Source: Zanthoxylum bungeanum (lineage: Eukaryota > Streptophyta > Magnoliopsida > Sapindales > Rutaceae). Taken from it: a stretch of DNA of 64,000 bases. Of this stretch, positions 33,190 through 44,021 are shown in pieces. The stretch lies in assembly GCA_019454045.1 (NCBI GenBank), contig SKCR01034825.1:62001-126000 (forward strand). The letters run 5' to 3'. Within the stretch, counting starts at the first letter, position 1, and each line of letters begins with the position of its first letter. Below the pieces are notes generated by a model. That model did not search any database. It saw only the letters and a program-made list of their open reading frames with translations, and had not been told where the DNA came from. The position numbers and the translations under genes were made by a program.

Positions 33190-34478
33190 TTAAGGAGGTT
33201 TCAATGTCGTTTTAAATGTCCGATTAAAGACAATCCCGTGAGCGTTGCTTTTGAAGGGTCTCTTCCAACGGTAAAGTGGCAAAAAGAGTTTTGTCTCATT
33301 CAGTACTCGTGCCACCTTTTTGCTCCTTGTTACTCCAGTGGTTCCTGCAAAGAAAGAAAGAAAATCAGGAGGTCTCGTATGATGCTTGACTTGGAATGGA
33401 AATTCCATTCTGTCAAGCTTCTGGTTGATATCTTTAATTTGTACTCCCCAAAACAGCGATGTTTCTCCTGAATGCTCTGGATCTTTATTAAGGTCAGACA
33501 TTTGCTCCTCCATTTGCTCTACTTCTTGTTCCACCTTTTCTTCATAGATGAATTGTAAAATTTTTGTATTCAGCTCTTCATCTGTCATCTGTGAAATACA
33601 TGCTTCAAAATTGTCAACCAGAGGATGCAAAGATTTTCTGACATTTGGTCTTCATCCTCTGATATGACTGGAATGGATGGTTCAGATAGATCTTCTTCAA
33701 ACATCATGGTAAAGCATGCTCCAAGATCTTCATTTTGAGGATTGAATGTTTGATCCTCCGTTGTTGGTGTAGTTGGTACAAATAGATCAGCTTCATCCTC
33801 GTCAGAATCTGAATAATAGAAGTCAAATTGAGACTTTACCGGTTCGGGTTCCTGAACTGATACCTCTGGTTGTTGATACTGCTCAGCCTCCTCCTCTGTT
33901 GAAGTGTCTTTGTGGATTTCTGGGTACTTGAAGGCTTCATCAGTGTCATCTGAAACTGGTTCTTGAGGTATGTAGTTCTGGTTTTCTGTTAATTGTCTCA
34001 TTTGATCTGTCATCCTCTGAATGAATTCTGATTGTCTCTGAATACTTTCAAGTTGCTTCAGGCTTGTTTCAAGCATTGTATCCAACTTTTCGTCTTGTTT
34101 CTTGGAAAAATTTTTGAGCATATCAATCAATTGTTCTTCCTCTGATGGTTCTGGTTTTTGTTGAGGATAGTAGGTGGATGGTGGATAAGATGGAAAGTAT
34201 GATGGTTCTGTGAAATATGTTGGCTTTTGATAGTTCTGCCACTCTGAAAGGTATATACATTGATCGCTCGGGTGGTTACTATCACATCTCCCCATTTCGT
34301 TCTGTTGAGCAAATGTAAAATTGCTTGGTTCTTGCATCCAGTGATAATTGTTGGGCTGGACAACAGGCCTCAGAAAACTGGACTGTTGCTCCCAGATGTG
34401 GGGTGTATCTTCTTGTAAAGCTCGTAATCTCTCAGTCTCCCAGTAGTGTTCCATTTTTTTAATCACCTGAAAATACAA
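33190..34478 (-). pseudogene. ORF1 (gag-like) of element A, one frameshift
   Basis: The ATG at 34478 opens a hydrophilic protein starting MEHYWETERLRALQEDTPHI. A Pro/Tyr/Gln-rich part is followed by a heptad-like coiled coil (KKQDEKLDTMLETSLKQLES, then QRMTDQMRQLTENQN) and an acidic region (YYSDSDEDEADLF). After about residue 285 a missing base relative to element B (AAAATC versus AAACATC, near 33630) shifts the frame. The rest continues at 33190-33630 with a second coiled coil and a conserved C-terminus (HHTRPPDFLSFFAG, LPLYRWKRPFKSNAHG). An intact version would be about 425 aa. The coiled-coil part resembles the C-terminal gag region of Athila-type elements; no zinc finger or enzyme motif is seen. 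Confidence 0.7.
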
Positions 34479-34566
34479 TAAAGAAATAAAAATTACAGAT
34501 AAAGATAAAGAAAATTAGATACAAGTAAATTGGATAGCTTCAAAATTAACAACTCAAGAAATATAA

Positions 34567-34585
34567 GTCCCCGGCAACGGCGCCA
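34567..34585 (-). other. Primer-binding site of element A (tRNA-Asp type)
   Basis: On the minus strand it reads TGGCGCCGTTGCCGGGGAC, six bases inside the 5' LTR. It is the exact complement of the 3' end of plant tRNA-Asp (ending CGGCAACGGCGCCA). Confidence 0.92.
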
Positions 34586-34591
34586 AAAACT

Positions 34592-36298
34592 TGACCGGCG
34601 TAAACACACACGTATAACGCAAGCGCACGTATCGTTCAAGTAGTATAAAAATATCGATCCCACGAGGACTTAATTCCTACTGTTGTTATTAATTATTGAA
34701 TCTATTTATTTACAGATATCTAATTGAGAGAGAAGAGAATGATTGCTTGATTGATTTTTTTGATTGTAGATTTGCTAAATAAATAAATAAATAAAAAGAC
34801 AAAAGAAAATACTAAGGAAAATAAAAGACACAAAGATCTAGGGTGTGAATCATTCTAATATCATTTAAAAGATGAAGTGATTATTTTTTGTAATAAATCG
34901 GTTTACTAACCTGGAACACTAAATTATGCAAAAGCCTCTGTCGATGGTCAGACGCAAATACCCAGTTTAACCCAATTGAACCATATGTCTATGTCAACCA
35001 AATTATCTGGATTCATTAAGTTTAAGTTCCAATTATGGCTACCCTCGCCTGACAGGTATATGTCTATCCTGTAAGGAAATCTATTAAAGGGTTATCTATC
35101 CTCAAGGAAGATCGTGGGCTATTAAGGCTAAGGCTGAAACCTAAAATCCCTATGTCTAGTTCATTTTAGATTTACCACATCAATCTTATTGGTGATCAGA
35201 CAACAAGAAGCATTAAGCTTAAGACTTAATAAGTAAACCTTTTAAATTACCCAAACTATAAAATAACCCCTTATAAACCGGTGATATTAGAATTCATCAC
35301 AACCCCAGATAACTAACACATAACTAGGGCTAGTAAAAACTTAAAAATAAAAGACATAAAATAAAAATGCTGAAAAGTAAAAGACATAAAGTAAAAGCTG
35401 AAAAGTAAATTGCTGAAAAGTAAATGCTGAAAGTAAATTGCTGAAAGTAAATTGCTGAAAAGTAAATTGCTGAAAATTAAAGAAAGAAAAGTACTGTGCA
35501 TAAAAGTAAATTGCGGAAAGTAAAAACTGAAAAGTAAAGAAAAGAAAGTGCGAAAGCGGAAATTAATTACTAAAAGCTATAAATAAACAAACAAGATACA
35601 ATCTTCTTAGTATTCTTAAGGAATTCCTTAGAAGAAAGTATGAATTTTACAAATGAAATGGCTTGGTATTTATAGGCAAAATTTTGCCACCATCAAATCA
35701 TCCACCAAATAAATTATTAATTGCTCCACTAATTGCTTATCTAATTGCTCTACCAAATCCATTATTGCTCCACTAATTTCTTATCTTGTTTGGTGGTGAT
35801 TTGATAATTTTTATTAATTATTTATTAATTAATATTTTGCTTTGAAAATGATTGATAATGACTTTTAATAATTACACTCCACACACTTCTGGATGGTTCA
35901 TCAATTTCGGTCATGAAATCATCAGAATTTGAAAATATTTTCTCTTTCAAAGTTGTAGATCTTGGAGTCTTCTTTAATCTGAAACTTGAATCAGCCCAAT
36001 CCGATATCTGAGTAAGAAGTTATGCCCAAAATACAACAGATGCGCAAAACTGGAATTTCCAAAACTGCACTTCGTCAAAAACGCCCTTTCAAGTTTCCAA
36101 TCTCCAAAATTAATATATCAAGTCCAATAATTGCCCTTATTTGATCCACATTTCATCCTAAATGATTTCATTAAGTCCCAATATTATTTTATCTGCAAAA
36201 TAAAATAAAACATATGAAAAACGTTCATCAAACCCGAGAAACTATACGAAATATTAGGTCAAATGAGTGGGAATAAGTGATATAAATACCACTCATCA
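34592..36298 (-). repeat. 5' LTR of element A
   Basis: This is 1707 bp and nearly identical to 28945-30648; differences include a missing T near 34843 and a small change near 36208. It ends against the target duplication CCTAA at 36299. Confidence 0.94.
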
Positions 36299-36384
36299 CC
36301 TAACATACGCCAAACAGTGCTAACGTGCGCCGGGTCCACAAGTCAGAATCTGGGAAAGTTTGACTTTGCTAACGTGCGCCGTGC

Positions 36385-36716
36385 CACGTGTCACCATCAC
36401 AGCCGATCAGCTAACATGCGCCGTGCCACGTGTCATCATCCTACAGTGCCGACAGTCACCATCGCCACGTGTCACTCCACCTGTCAGCCACATCATCGTC
36501 CACATCACCAGTTGACTGAGTCAACATGCCACATCATCGCCACATCATTATCAACCAATCACAGCGTGCCACGTGTCGCAATTCTATGGTACCGACAGTC
36601 ACAATCGCCACGTGTGCCACGTCAGCACCACGTCAGCATCAATTATTGACTCACTTATCCGAAATCGACACGTGGCGGATAAGAATCCGAGCCGACCAAT
36701 CAGAAGCCGCCACGTG
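36385..36716 (+). promoter_or_regulatory. Cluster of seven CACGTG (G-box/ABRE-like) motifs in the LTR of element B
   Basis: Exact CACGTG hexamers start at 36385, 36427, 36466, 36570, 36609, 36669 and 36711, most in the longer context GCCACGTGTCA. They lie 150-480 bases upstream of the TATA box at 36867. G-boxes with this core bind plant bZIP and bHLH factors (abscisic acid, light, stress); that they drive this LTR is inference. The 3' LTR keeps five intact boxes, others reading CACATG. Confidence 0.75.
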
Positions 36717-37176
36717 TCACAATAATTGAGATCCCAACCACCTTGCCACATGTCACCTTATCACCTTATCCAGAATCTGAGACAACGAACCAGAGCGAGC
36801 CACGTCGACAATCACCGGCGTCGCGACGCTGGCTTGGCGTCGCGACGCTGGAAGCCTATCCGCGCCTATAAATTCAGCTCGATTTCAGAATTCAAATCAT
36901 GCCTTCCTTGAGTTTTGTAAGGACTCTAAGGATTGCATCTTGTGTGTTTTAGTTTTTGTAATTTTAATTTAGCATTTTTACTTTTAGTATTTTGAATTAT
37001 GCACTTTTACTTTTTGTAATAAAATTTATTTACTTTTTTTTTTTACTTTATGTTCAGTAGTTAATTTACCGCTGGGGTAAAAGGTGAAACATTTAATATA
37101 ATTATTTAGGTAAATCTCACTTAATTATAATTTATAAATTATAATTTAACCGGATTAATTAATGTCAGACTTCATT

Positions 37177-37310
37177 ACCGCCTATATGGTCGGTCTAAAT
37201 ATAAATTACTTTACCGCATATATGGCTGGTCTTTATGTGACAGATAATTACCGCTTATATGGCTGGTGTAATTGGACTAAATGGATTACCGCCTATATGG
37301 CTGGTTTTAA
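37177..37310 (+). repeat. Four-unit CCGCCTATATGGCTGGT array in the 5' LTR of element B
   Basis: The units begin near 37177, 37215, 37249 and 37288. The same four-unit array recurs at 43045-43175 in the 3' LTR, and an expanded form is at 745-985. Frames reading TAYMAGL across it are a by-product. Confidence 0.85.
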
Positions 37311-38159
37311 ATGTTTAACATTATTAATTCCTGAGAAAGCAGAACATAAAATAATTTATATATTATAATAAGTGAGATTCCTAGATAAGAAATATTAAAT
37401 GTGAATCCTCTAACCCCCAACATTTTATTTTATTCTAGGGAAGTGATGAAACACAATATTACTTGGCTTAATAATTGATTTAATTATTTAATGGGTAATT
37501 ATTTAGTTTGTTTATTGAGTCTTAAGCTTAATGCTTCTTGTCGTCTGATCACCAATAAGATTGATGTGGTAAACTTAAAATGAACTAGACATATGGATTT
37601 TAGGTTTCAGCCTTAGATTCAATAGCCCACGATCTTCCTTGAGGATAAATAACCCTTTAATAGATTTCCTTACATGATAGACATATACCTGTCGGGCGGG
37701 GGTAGCCATAATTGGAACTTAATCTTAATGAATCCAGGTAATTTGGTTGACATAGACATATGGTTCAATTGGGTTATACTGGGTATTTGCGTCTGACCAT
37801 CGACAAAGGCTTTTGCATATTTTCGTGTTCCAGGTTAGCAAATTAATTTATTACACATAGATAAGAGAATCAATTCATCTTTATAATATTGTGTGGAGTC
37901 ACGACCCTAGATCTTTGAGTCTTTTCTTTTATTTTCCTTAGTATTTTCTTTTGAGTCTGTTTTTATTTTAATTAGCAAATCCACATTCAACCAACAAAAA
38001 CAATCATTCTCTTCTCCATATAATTAGATACCTGTAAATAAATAGTATCAATAATTAATAACAACAGTAGGAATTAAGTCCTTGTGGGATCGATATTTTT
38101 ACTACTTGAACGATACGTGCGCTTGCGTTATACGTGTGTGTTTACGCCGGTCAAGTTTT

Positions 38160-38178
38160 TGGCGCTGTTGCCGGTGAC
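38160..38178 (+). other. Primer-binding site of element B (tRNA-Asp type)
   Basis: It reads TGGCGCTGTTGCCGGTGAC. There are two mismatches to the element A site, both consistent with decay. Confidence 0.88.
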
Positions 38179-38288
38179 TTATTTTTCTTGAGTTATTAAT
38201 TTTGAAGCTATCTAATTTACTTGTATCTAATTTTCTTTATTTTTATCTGTAATTTTTAATCTTTCTTTTGTTTTCAGGTGATTGAAAA

Positions 38289-39431
38289 ATGGAACATTAT
38301 TGGGAGATTGAGAGATCACGAGCTTTACTAGAAGATACACCCCAAATCTGGGAGCAACAGTCCAGTTTTCTGAGGCATGTTGTCCAGCCCAACAACTATC
38401 ACTGGATACCAGAACCACATTTTCCATCTTATCCACCACCCACCTACAATGATCTTCATCAAGAACCAGAACCATCAAAGGAAGAACAATTGGTTGACAT
38501 GCTCAAAGATTTATTCAAGAAACAAGACGAAAAGTTGGATACAATGCTTGAAACATATCAGAATCAACTCGAAAGTATTCAGAGACAATCAACATCTATT
38601 CAGAGGATGACAGATCAAATGAGACAATTCACAGAAAACCAGAACTACATACCTCAAGAACCAGTTTCAGATGACACTGATGAAGCCTTCAAGTACCAAT
38701 CATTTCACAATGACACTTCAACAAAGGAGGAGGCTGAGCAGTATCAAAAACCAGAGGTATCAGTTCAGGAGCCCAAACCAGCGAAGACTCTATTTGACTT
38801 TTATTATTCAGATTCTGACGAGGATGAAGCTGATCTATTTGTACCAACTGCACCAACAACGGAGGATCAAACTTTCAATCCTCAAAATGAAGATCTTGGA
38901 GTATGCTTTACAATGATGTTTGATGAAGATCTACCTGAACCACCCATTCCAGTCATATCAGAGGATGACGACCTAATGTCAGAAACATCTTTACATCCTC
39001 AGGTTGACACTTATGAAGCATATTTTTCACAGATGACATATGAAGAACTGAACGTGGAAATCCTAAAATACATCTGTGAAGAAAAGGTGGAGCAAGAAGC
39101 AGAGCAAATGGAGGAGCAAATGTCTAAACTTATTAAAGATCCAGAACATTCAGGATAAACATCATTGTTTTGAGGAGTACATATCAATAACATCACCCAG
39201 AAGCTTGACAGAATGGAACTTCCATTCCAAGTCAAGCACTATACGAGACCTCCTGATTTTATTTCTTTCTTTTCAGGAATCACTGGAGCAATAAAGGTTA
39301 AAAAGGTGGCACAAGCACTGAATGAGACAAAATATTTTTTGCCACTTTACCGTTGGAAGAGACCCTTCAAAAGCAACGCTCACGAGATTGTCTTTAATCA
39401 GACATCCAAAACGACATTGAAACCTCCTTAA
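38289..39431 (+). pseudogene. ORF1 (gag-like) of element B, two in-frame stops
   Basis: The ATG at 38289 opens 289 codons collinear with ORF1 of element A: MEHYWEIERSRALLEDTPQI, coiled coil around QDEKLDTMLETYQNQLES, acidic YYSDSDEDEADLF, and a second coiled coil EEKVEQEAEQMEEQMSKL. TAA at 39156 and TGA at 39171 interrupt it where element A has sense codons. The same frame continues to 39431 with HYTRPPDFISFFSG and PLYRWKRPFKSNAHE. About 38 residues near residue 55 (the CDSNHPSDQC region of element A) are absent. About 40 bases after the end is TAGCAGGGAGGCAACCCATG, a word typical of Athila-type elements. Confidence 0.72.
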
Positions 39432-39676
39432 CAGATTGATTTCAGTCACGTCTGGCTGAAGACGAAAAATTTAGCGCTAGCAGGGAGGCAACCCATGCAC
39501 TTTGTTGTAATTTCTATTTTTATATTTTGTGTATACATGTTGTAGAATTATTAATTTTGTGTGTTATTTTTGTAGGAAAAGCACAAACGGAGCATTTTAA
39601 GACAGAAGGAATGGTGTTTGGCAATCACAAAGATGAGAGCCAATTCATTAGCGATGGCTGAGTAAGGAATGAAATC
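39432..39676 (+). other. Element B, spacer between ORF1 and the LOG leader
   Basis: It contains the conserved word GCTAGCAGGGAGGCAACCCA (39475-39494), also present inverted at 33125-33144 in element A. No coding region is supported. Confidence 0.6.
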
Positions 39677-39940
39677 TTGAGACGCATCCTAATGGATTTA
39701 TATACCAAACGAGTGGCGTATTGCGTACACAATTCTGTTGCCTTAATAATTGCTTTGATTTGCTTTTCTGTTTTTATTTCCTTTATTTTCACAAGACATG
39801 ATCCAGACTTTTTGACCTTTCACGATTTCTTTTGTTGTTTAGCTAACAAACGTCATATGGAAGATACTAGTGCTATTATTACTCACCCTTTTTCAGGTAC
39901 TATAAATTCAACTCATCATTGCACTTTTGAAGACATCTAG
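39677..39940 (+). other. Small frame upstream of LOG in element B
   Basis: 87 codons with a hydrophobic segment (ALIIALICFSVFISFIF) long enough for one membrane helix. It is followed by a part conserved with element A (HDPDFLTFHDFFCCLANK, SGTINSTHHCTFED). It stops eight bases before the LOG ATG. It could be a small membrane protein or merely an upstream frame; unrecognised. Confidence 0.4.
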
Positions 39941-39948
39941 AGTAAAAC

Positions 39949-40605
39949 ATGGAAGCCACTTCAAGAAGACGAGTTGAAAACATCTGTGTGTTTTGCGGTA
40001 CTAGTGTTGGTATTAAACCACAATACGTAGAAGCAGCACATGAATTGGGTCGAGTCTTAGCTGCAAGGAATATGCACTTAGTATATGGCGGAGGCAATCT
40101 TGGACTTATGGGGATCGTTTCAAAGGCCGTACAGGAAGGAGACAGTCACGTTTTGGGAATCATCCCAAAACCTTTGGCAGAGGCAAATCTTATTGGACCA
40201 TCAAAACAAGGAGAGGAACTTATTGTGCCAGGTATGTCTGAGCGACTAGTGGAAATGATTAACCGTGCTGATGCTTTTATTGTTTTGCCAGGTGGCTTGG
40301 GCACATTGGAGGAAATTTTTATAGTACTATCTTGGGCGAACCTGAACATACACCAGAAACCAATTGGGCTGTTTAACGTTGATGGATTTTATGATTTTCT
40401 TTGTGTGTTTATTGATGATGCACGGAGAAATGGGTTCGTGTCAAAACCTTTAAGAGAACTCATCTTTACTGCCAGAACTGCTCCGGATCTAATAGACCAA
40501 CTCTTAGCCTATGAACCTCAAGTTGACCCTATCCTTTCAAAAATAAATTGGTCCGAGGACGATCGTGGTAAGAGACGTCGTATTAATCTGGATCTTAACC
40601 TTTAA
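39949..40605 (+). CDS. LOG: LOG-family cytokinin riboside 5'-monophosphate phosphoribohydrolase, copy in element B
   Basis: An intact, intronless 218-codon gene. About 14 of 217 residues differ from the element A copy, plus a one-residue insertion near residue 86. Catalytic features are kept: VYGGGNLGLMG, SERLVEM (Arg 99 here), LPGGLGTLEE, and the downstream SWANLNIHQKPIGLFNVDGF block. The C-terminus WSEDDRGKRRRINLDLNL is identical in both copies: an acidic hinge, a basic patch, and LDLNL matching the LxLxL form of the plant EAR repression motif. ORF1 of the same element has two stops, yet this frame is clean. The substitutions are mostly conservative (I/V, L/I, K/R). Expected activity is hydrolysis of cytokinin nucleotides to free cytokinin in cytosol or nucleus. 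Function is inferred from motifs only. Confidence 0.93.
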   Translation: MEATSRRRVENICVFCGTSVGIKPQYVEAAHELGRVLAARNMHLVYGGGNLGLMGIVSKAVQEGDSHVLGIIPKPLAEANLIGPSKQGEELIVPGMSERLVEMINRADAFIVLPGGLGTLEEIFIVLSWANLNIHQKPIGLFNVDGFYDFLCVFIDDARRNGFVSKPLRELIFTARTAPDLIDQLLAYEPQVDPILSKINWSEDDRGKRRRINLDLNL

Positions 40606-41934
40606 TTTCGTGTAGAATTTCAGCTAACCAGGTAATATCTTCTAAACTCTTATTCTACTGTTTAAGACATTGAGGACAATGTCTCATTTAGGTTTGGGGG
40701 AGGGAATTAGTTGATCATTACCTTGTTTTTAGTTTGTGTGTTGTTTTTATTTTTAGTCTAAAATTTTTCGAAAAATACAAAAAAAATTGAAAATTTTTCA
40801 AAAATTACAAAAAATATTTTGTGTTTTTGTGTTTTTATTTTGACTAAAAATGTGAAATTGGTAAGAGATAGCTGAGTAAGGAGTTTTCACTCCTGAGACG
40901 TATCTCAAACCTATTTTTGAAACAAGTTTGTTTTTGTTTATTTCATTTAAAATTATTTAATTTGTAAATTCTCCATAAAACTGATTAAAATGGATCTTCA
41001 TATGCTCAGTTAGCAGATATTTTCAACATGCATTGTAACATACGGACATGAGCTAAAATTGAAAAGTTTGTAATATTCAGTGCTCTAGTTTAATTGGAGG
41101 AAGCATCTCAAAAAGTGATGGAGTAAAAAAAAAAAACATCTGAGATCCGAGTTATTAAGTCTGTAAGGGTGTTTTAACACCTAGTGCCCTAAAGCCAACT
41201 GGTTTGGGAGTCATTGGCCCAAAGCTCGTTACATGGATCAAGGATGTTGCAAAAATATATATATCTGAAGTCTGGGTAATTAAGTCCGCAGGGGTGTCTT
41301 AACATCTGGTGCCCTAAAACCAACTGGTTTGGGAGCCACCGACCTAACAATCGCTACATAGATGGAAGATATTGTATATAAATAAAAAAAAATCAAAAAT
41401 CAAAGAAACAAATCAGAAAAATTATTCCATTGCTACAAAAAGGTGTGAATTCTGGTAAAACTTTAGGACAAAAATATTACTCTCTTATCAACTGCACTTA
41501 TGACTGTTGTGGGCAAATATAAGTTGTTTAATATTTTGTTGGCTGTGTATATGGAGAATGATAAATATAATAAGAGAATTTACTTATTCGGTAATTTAGA
41601 AAGAAAGAAAACAACTAGCAACTTGGAGTAGAAGTTTCACCTGATTAGTCACTAACTTCTTTATTCTCTTTTCTCTTGTCTTTTTGCTTTTGTGTGCATT
41701 AGTTTCACTACCTTTTTACTTTTGTAAAATGTTTGTGGGTATCATTTCTGTAAACCCTCACGAGACTACAACTCGTCCACTAGGGACACCTAGGGGTTTA
41801 AAGGCTTGTTGCATACGCTAAATGCAACCATGATCCCTACGAAAATGACTTAGTTAAATTTTATTTTAAAGATGTTTATGTTATTTTATTCTATGTTTTG
41901 CTCGAGGACTAGCAAAATGTTAGGTTTGAGGGTG
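40606..41934 (+). other. Element B, untranslated stretch between LOG and the 3' LTR
   Basis: It mirrors 30649-32016 of element A. It contains two tandem copies of a ~160-bp unit (about 41150-41350), a purine word GGTTTGGGGGAGGG at 40691, a stretch of alternating AAAATTTTTCG-type inverted words at 40758-40815, and the polypurine tract ending at 41934. No gene is supported. Confidence 0.7.
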
Positions 41935-44021
41935 TGATGCGTGGTAATTATATCACTATTTCCCACTCATTTGACCAAATATTTTATATAGTTTCTTGAG
42001 TTTCTTGAGTTTTGTGAATATTTTGATGTGTTTTATGTTATTTTGTAGATAAATAAAGTTTCAGGACTTTCTGGAGGTGATTTGGACCAAAATAGTGAAA
42101 ATTGGACGAAAAGGGCAAAATAGTCATTTCTCGCGTCGCGACGCCAAGACCTTCAGCGTCACGACGCCTAACGTACGCCGAACAGTGCTAACGTGTGCCG
42201 GGTCCACAAGTCAGAATCTGAGAAAATTTTGACTTTGCTAACGTGCGCCGTGCCACATGTCACCATCACAGCCGATTAGCTAACATGTGCCGTGCCACGT
42301 GTCATCATCCTACGGTGCCGACAGTTGCCATCGCCACATGTCGCCACATGTTACTCCACCTGTCAGCCACATCATCGTCCACATCACCAGTTGACTGAGT
42401 CAACATGCCACATCATCGCCACGTCATCATCAACCAATCACAGCGTGCCATGTGTCGTAATTCTATGGTGCCGACAGTCACAATCGCCACGTGTGCCACG
42501 TCAGCATCAATTATTGACTCACTTATCCGAAATCGACACGTGGTGGATAATAATCCGAGCCGACCAATCAGAAGCCGCCACGTGTCACAATAATTGAGAT
42601 CCCAACCACCTTGCCACGTGTCACCTTATCACCTTATCCAGAATTTGAGCCGACGAACCAGAGCGTGCCACATCGACGATCACCGGCGTCTCGACGCTGG
42701 CTTGGCGTCGCAATGCTGGAAGCCTATCCGCGCCTATAAATTCAGCTCGATTTCAGAATTCAAATCATGCCTTCATTGAGTTTTGTAAGGACTCTAAGGA
42801 TTGCATCTTGTGTGTTTTAGTTTTTGTAATTTTAATTTAGCATTTTTACTTTTAGTATTTTGAATTATGCACTTTTACTTTTTGTAATAAAATTTTATTT
42901 ACTTTTTTTTTTACTTTATGTTCAGTAGTTAATTTATCGCTGGGGTAAAAGGTGAAACATTTAATATAATTATTTAGGTAAATCTCACTTAATTATAATT
43001 TATAAATTATAATTTAACCAGATTAATTAATGTCAGACTTCTTTACCGCCTATATGGTCGGTCTAAATATAAATTACTTTACCGCCTATATGGATGGTCT
43101 TTATGTGACAGATAATTACCGCCTAGATGGCTGGTGTAATTGGACTAAAAGGATTACCGCCTATATGGCTGGTTTTAAATGTTTAACATTATTAATTCCT
43201 GAGAAAGCAGAACATAAAATAATTTATATATTATAATAAGTGAGATTCCTAGATAAGAAATATTAAATGTGAATCCTCTAACCCCCAACATTTTATTTTA
43301 TTCTAGGGAAGTGATGAAACACAATATTACTTGGCTTAATAATTGATTTAATTATTTATTGGGTAATTCTTTAGTTTGTTTATTGAGTCTTAAGCTTAAT
43401 GCTTCTTGTCATCTGATCACCAATAAGATTGATGTGGTAAACTTAAAATGAACTAGACATATGGATTTTAGGTTTCAGCCTTAGATTCAATAGCCCACGA
43501 TCTTCCTTGAGGATAAATAACCCTTTAATAGATTTCCTTACATGATAGACATATACCTGTCGGGCGGGGGTAGCCATAATTGGAACTTAATCTTAATGAA
43601 TCCAGGTAATTTGGTTGACATAGACATATGGTTCAATTGGGTTATACTGGGTATTTGCGTCTGACCATCGACAAAGGCTTTTGCATATTTTCGTGTTCCA
43701 GGTTAGCAAATTAATTTATTACACATAGATAAGAGAATCAATTCATCTTTATAATATTGTGTGGAGTCACGACCCTAGATCTTTGAGTCTTTTCTTTTAT
43801 TTTCCTTAGTATTTTCTTTTGACTCTGTCTTTATTTTAATTAGCAAATCCACTTTCAACCAACAAAAACAATCATTCTCTTCTCCATATAATTAGATACA
43901 TATAAATAAATAGTATCAATAATTAATAACAACAGTAGGAATTAAGTCCTCATGGGATCAATATTTTTACTACTTGAACGATACGTGCGCTTGCGTTATA
44001 CGTGTGTGTTTACGCCGGTCA
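41935..44021 (+). repeat. 3' LTR of element B
   Basis: This is 2087 bp with TG...CA ends. It is collinear with the split 5' LTR but with visibly more substitutions between the pair than in element A. Five CACGTG boxes remain (42297, 42487, 42537, 42581, 42615), with a TATAAATT box at 42735 and the four-unit CCGCCTATATGG array at 43045-43175. Confidence 0.9.

Larger units (their letters stand above)
28945..36298 (-). mobile_element. LOG-carrying LTR retrotransposon, element A (nested in element B)
   Basis: Minus-strand element of 7354 bp, flanked by CCTAA (28940-28944 and 36299-36303). The LTRs are 34592-36298 (5') and 28945-30648 (3') and differ at only a handful of positions, so insertion was recent. 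The primer-binding site (minus strand 34585-34567) is TGGCGCCGTTGCCGGGGAC, a perfect match to the 3' end of plant tRNA-Asp. A G-rich polypurine tract (AGGTTTGGGGGTG) adjoins the 3' LTR. It encodes ORF1 (one frameshift), a small frame and an intact LOG gene, with no enzymes for its own transposition. Confidence 0.94.
36304..38153 (+). repeat. Main part of the 5' LTR of element B
   Basis: It continues the LTR begun at 28717. It contains seven CACGTG boxes (36385-36716), two GCGTCGCGACGC palindromes (36818-36829, 36837-36848), a TATAAATT box at 36867-36874, and four CCGCCTATATGG units (37177-37310). It ends CGCCGGTCA at 38153, six bases before the primer-binding site. Confidence 0.9.
28717..44021 (+). 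mobile_element. LOG-carrying LTR retrotransposon, element B (interrupted by element A)
   Basis: The LTRs start TGATGAGTGG/TGATGCGTGG and end GCCGGTCA. The 5' LTR is 28717-28944 plus 36304-38153 and the 3' LTR is 41935-44021. The primer-binding site at 38160 (TGGCGCTGTTGCCGGTGAC) matches the 3' end of plant tRNA-Asp with two mismatches. The polypurine tract (TAGGTTTGAGGGTG) ends at 41934. Flanks GCGAC and GCGCA are a near-match. Without element A it is about 7.9 kb. It encodes ORF1, a small frame, and an intact LOG gene, with no protease, RT or integrase. The tRNA-Asp site and the AGGGAGGCAACCCATG motif after ORF1 recall Athila-type gypsy elements; that relation is inferred. Confidence 0.9.

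Noticed and set aside
37162..37368. Repeat peptide frame TAYMAGL in the LTR of element B
   Set aside because: It is a translation of the minisatellite; the expanded array at 745-985 does not keep the frame.
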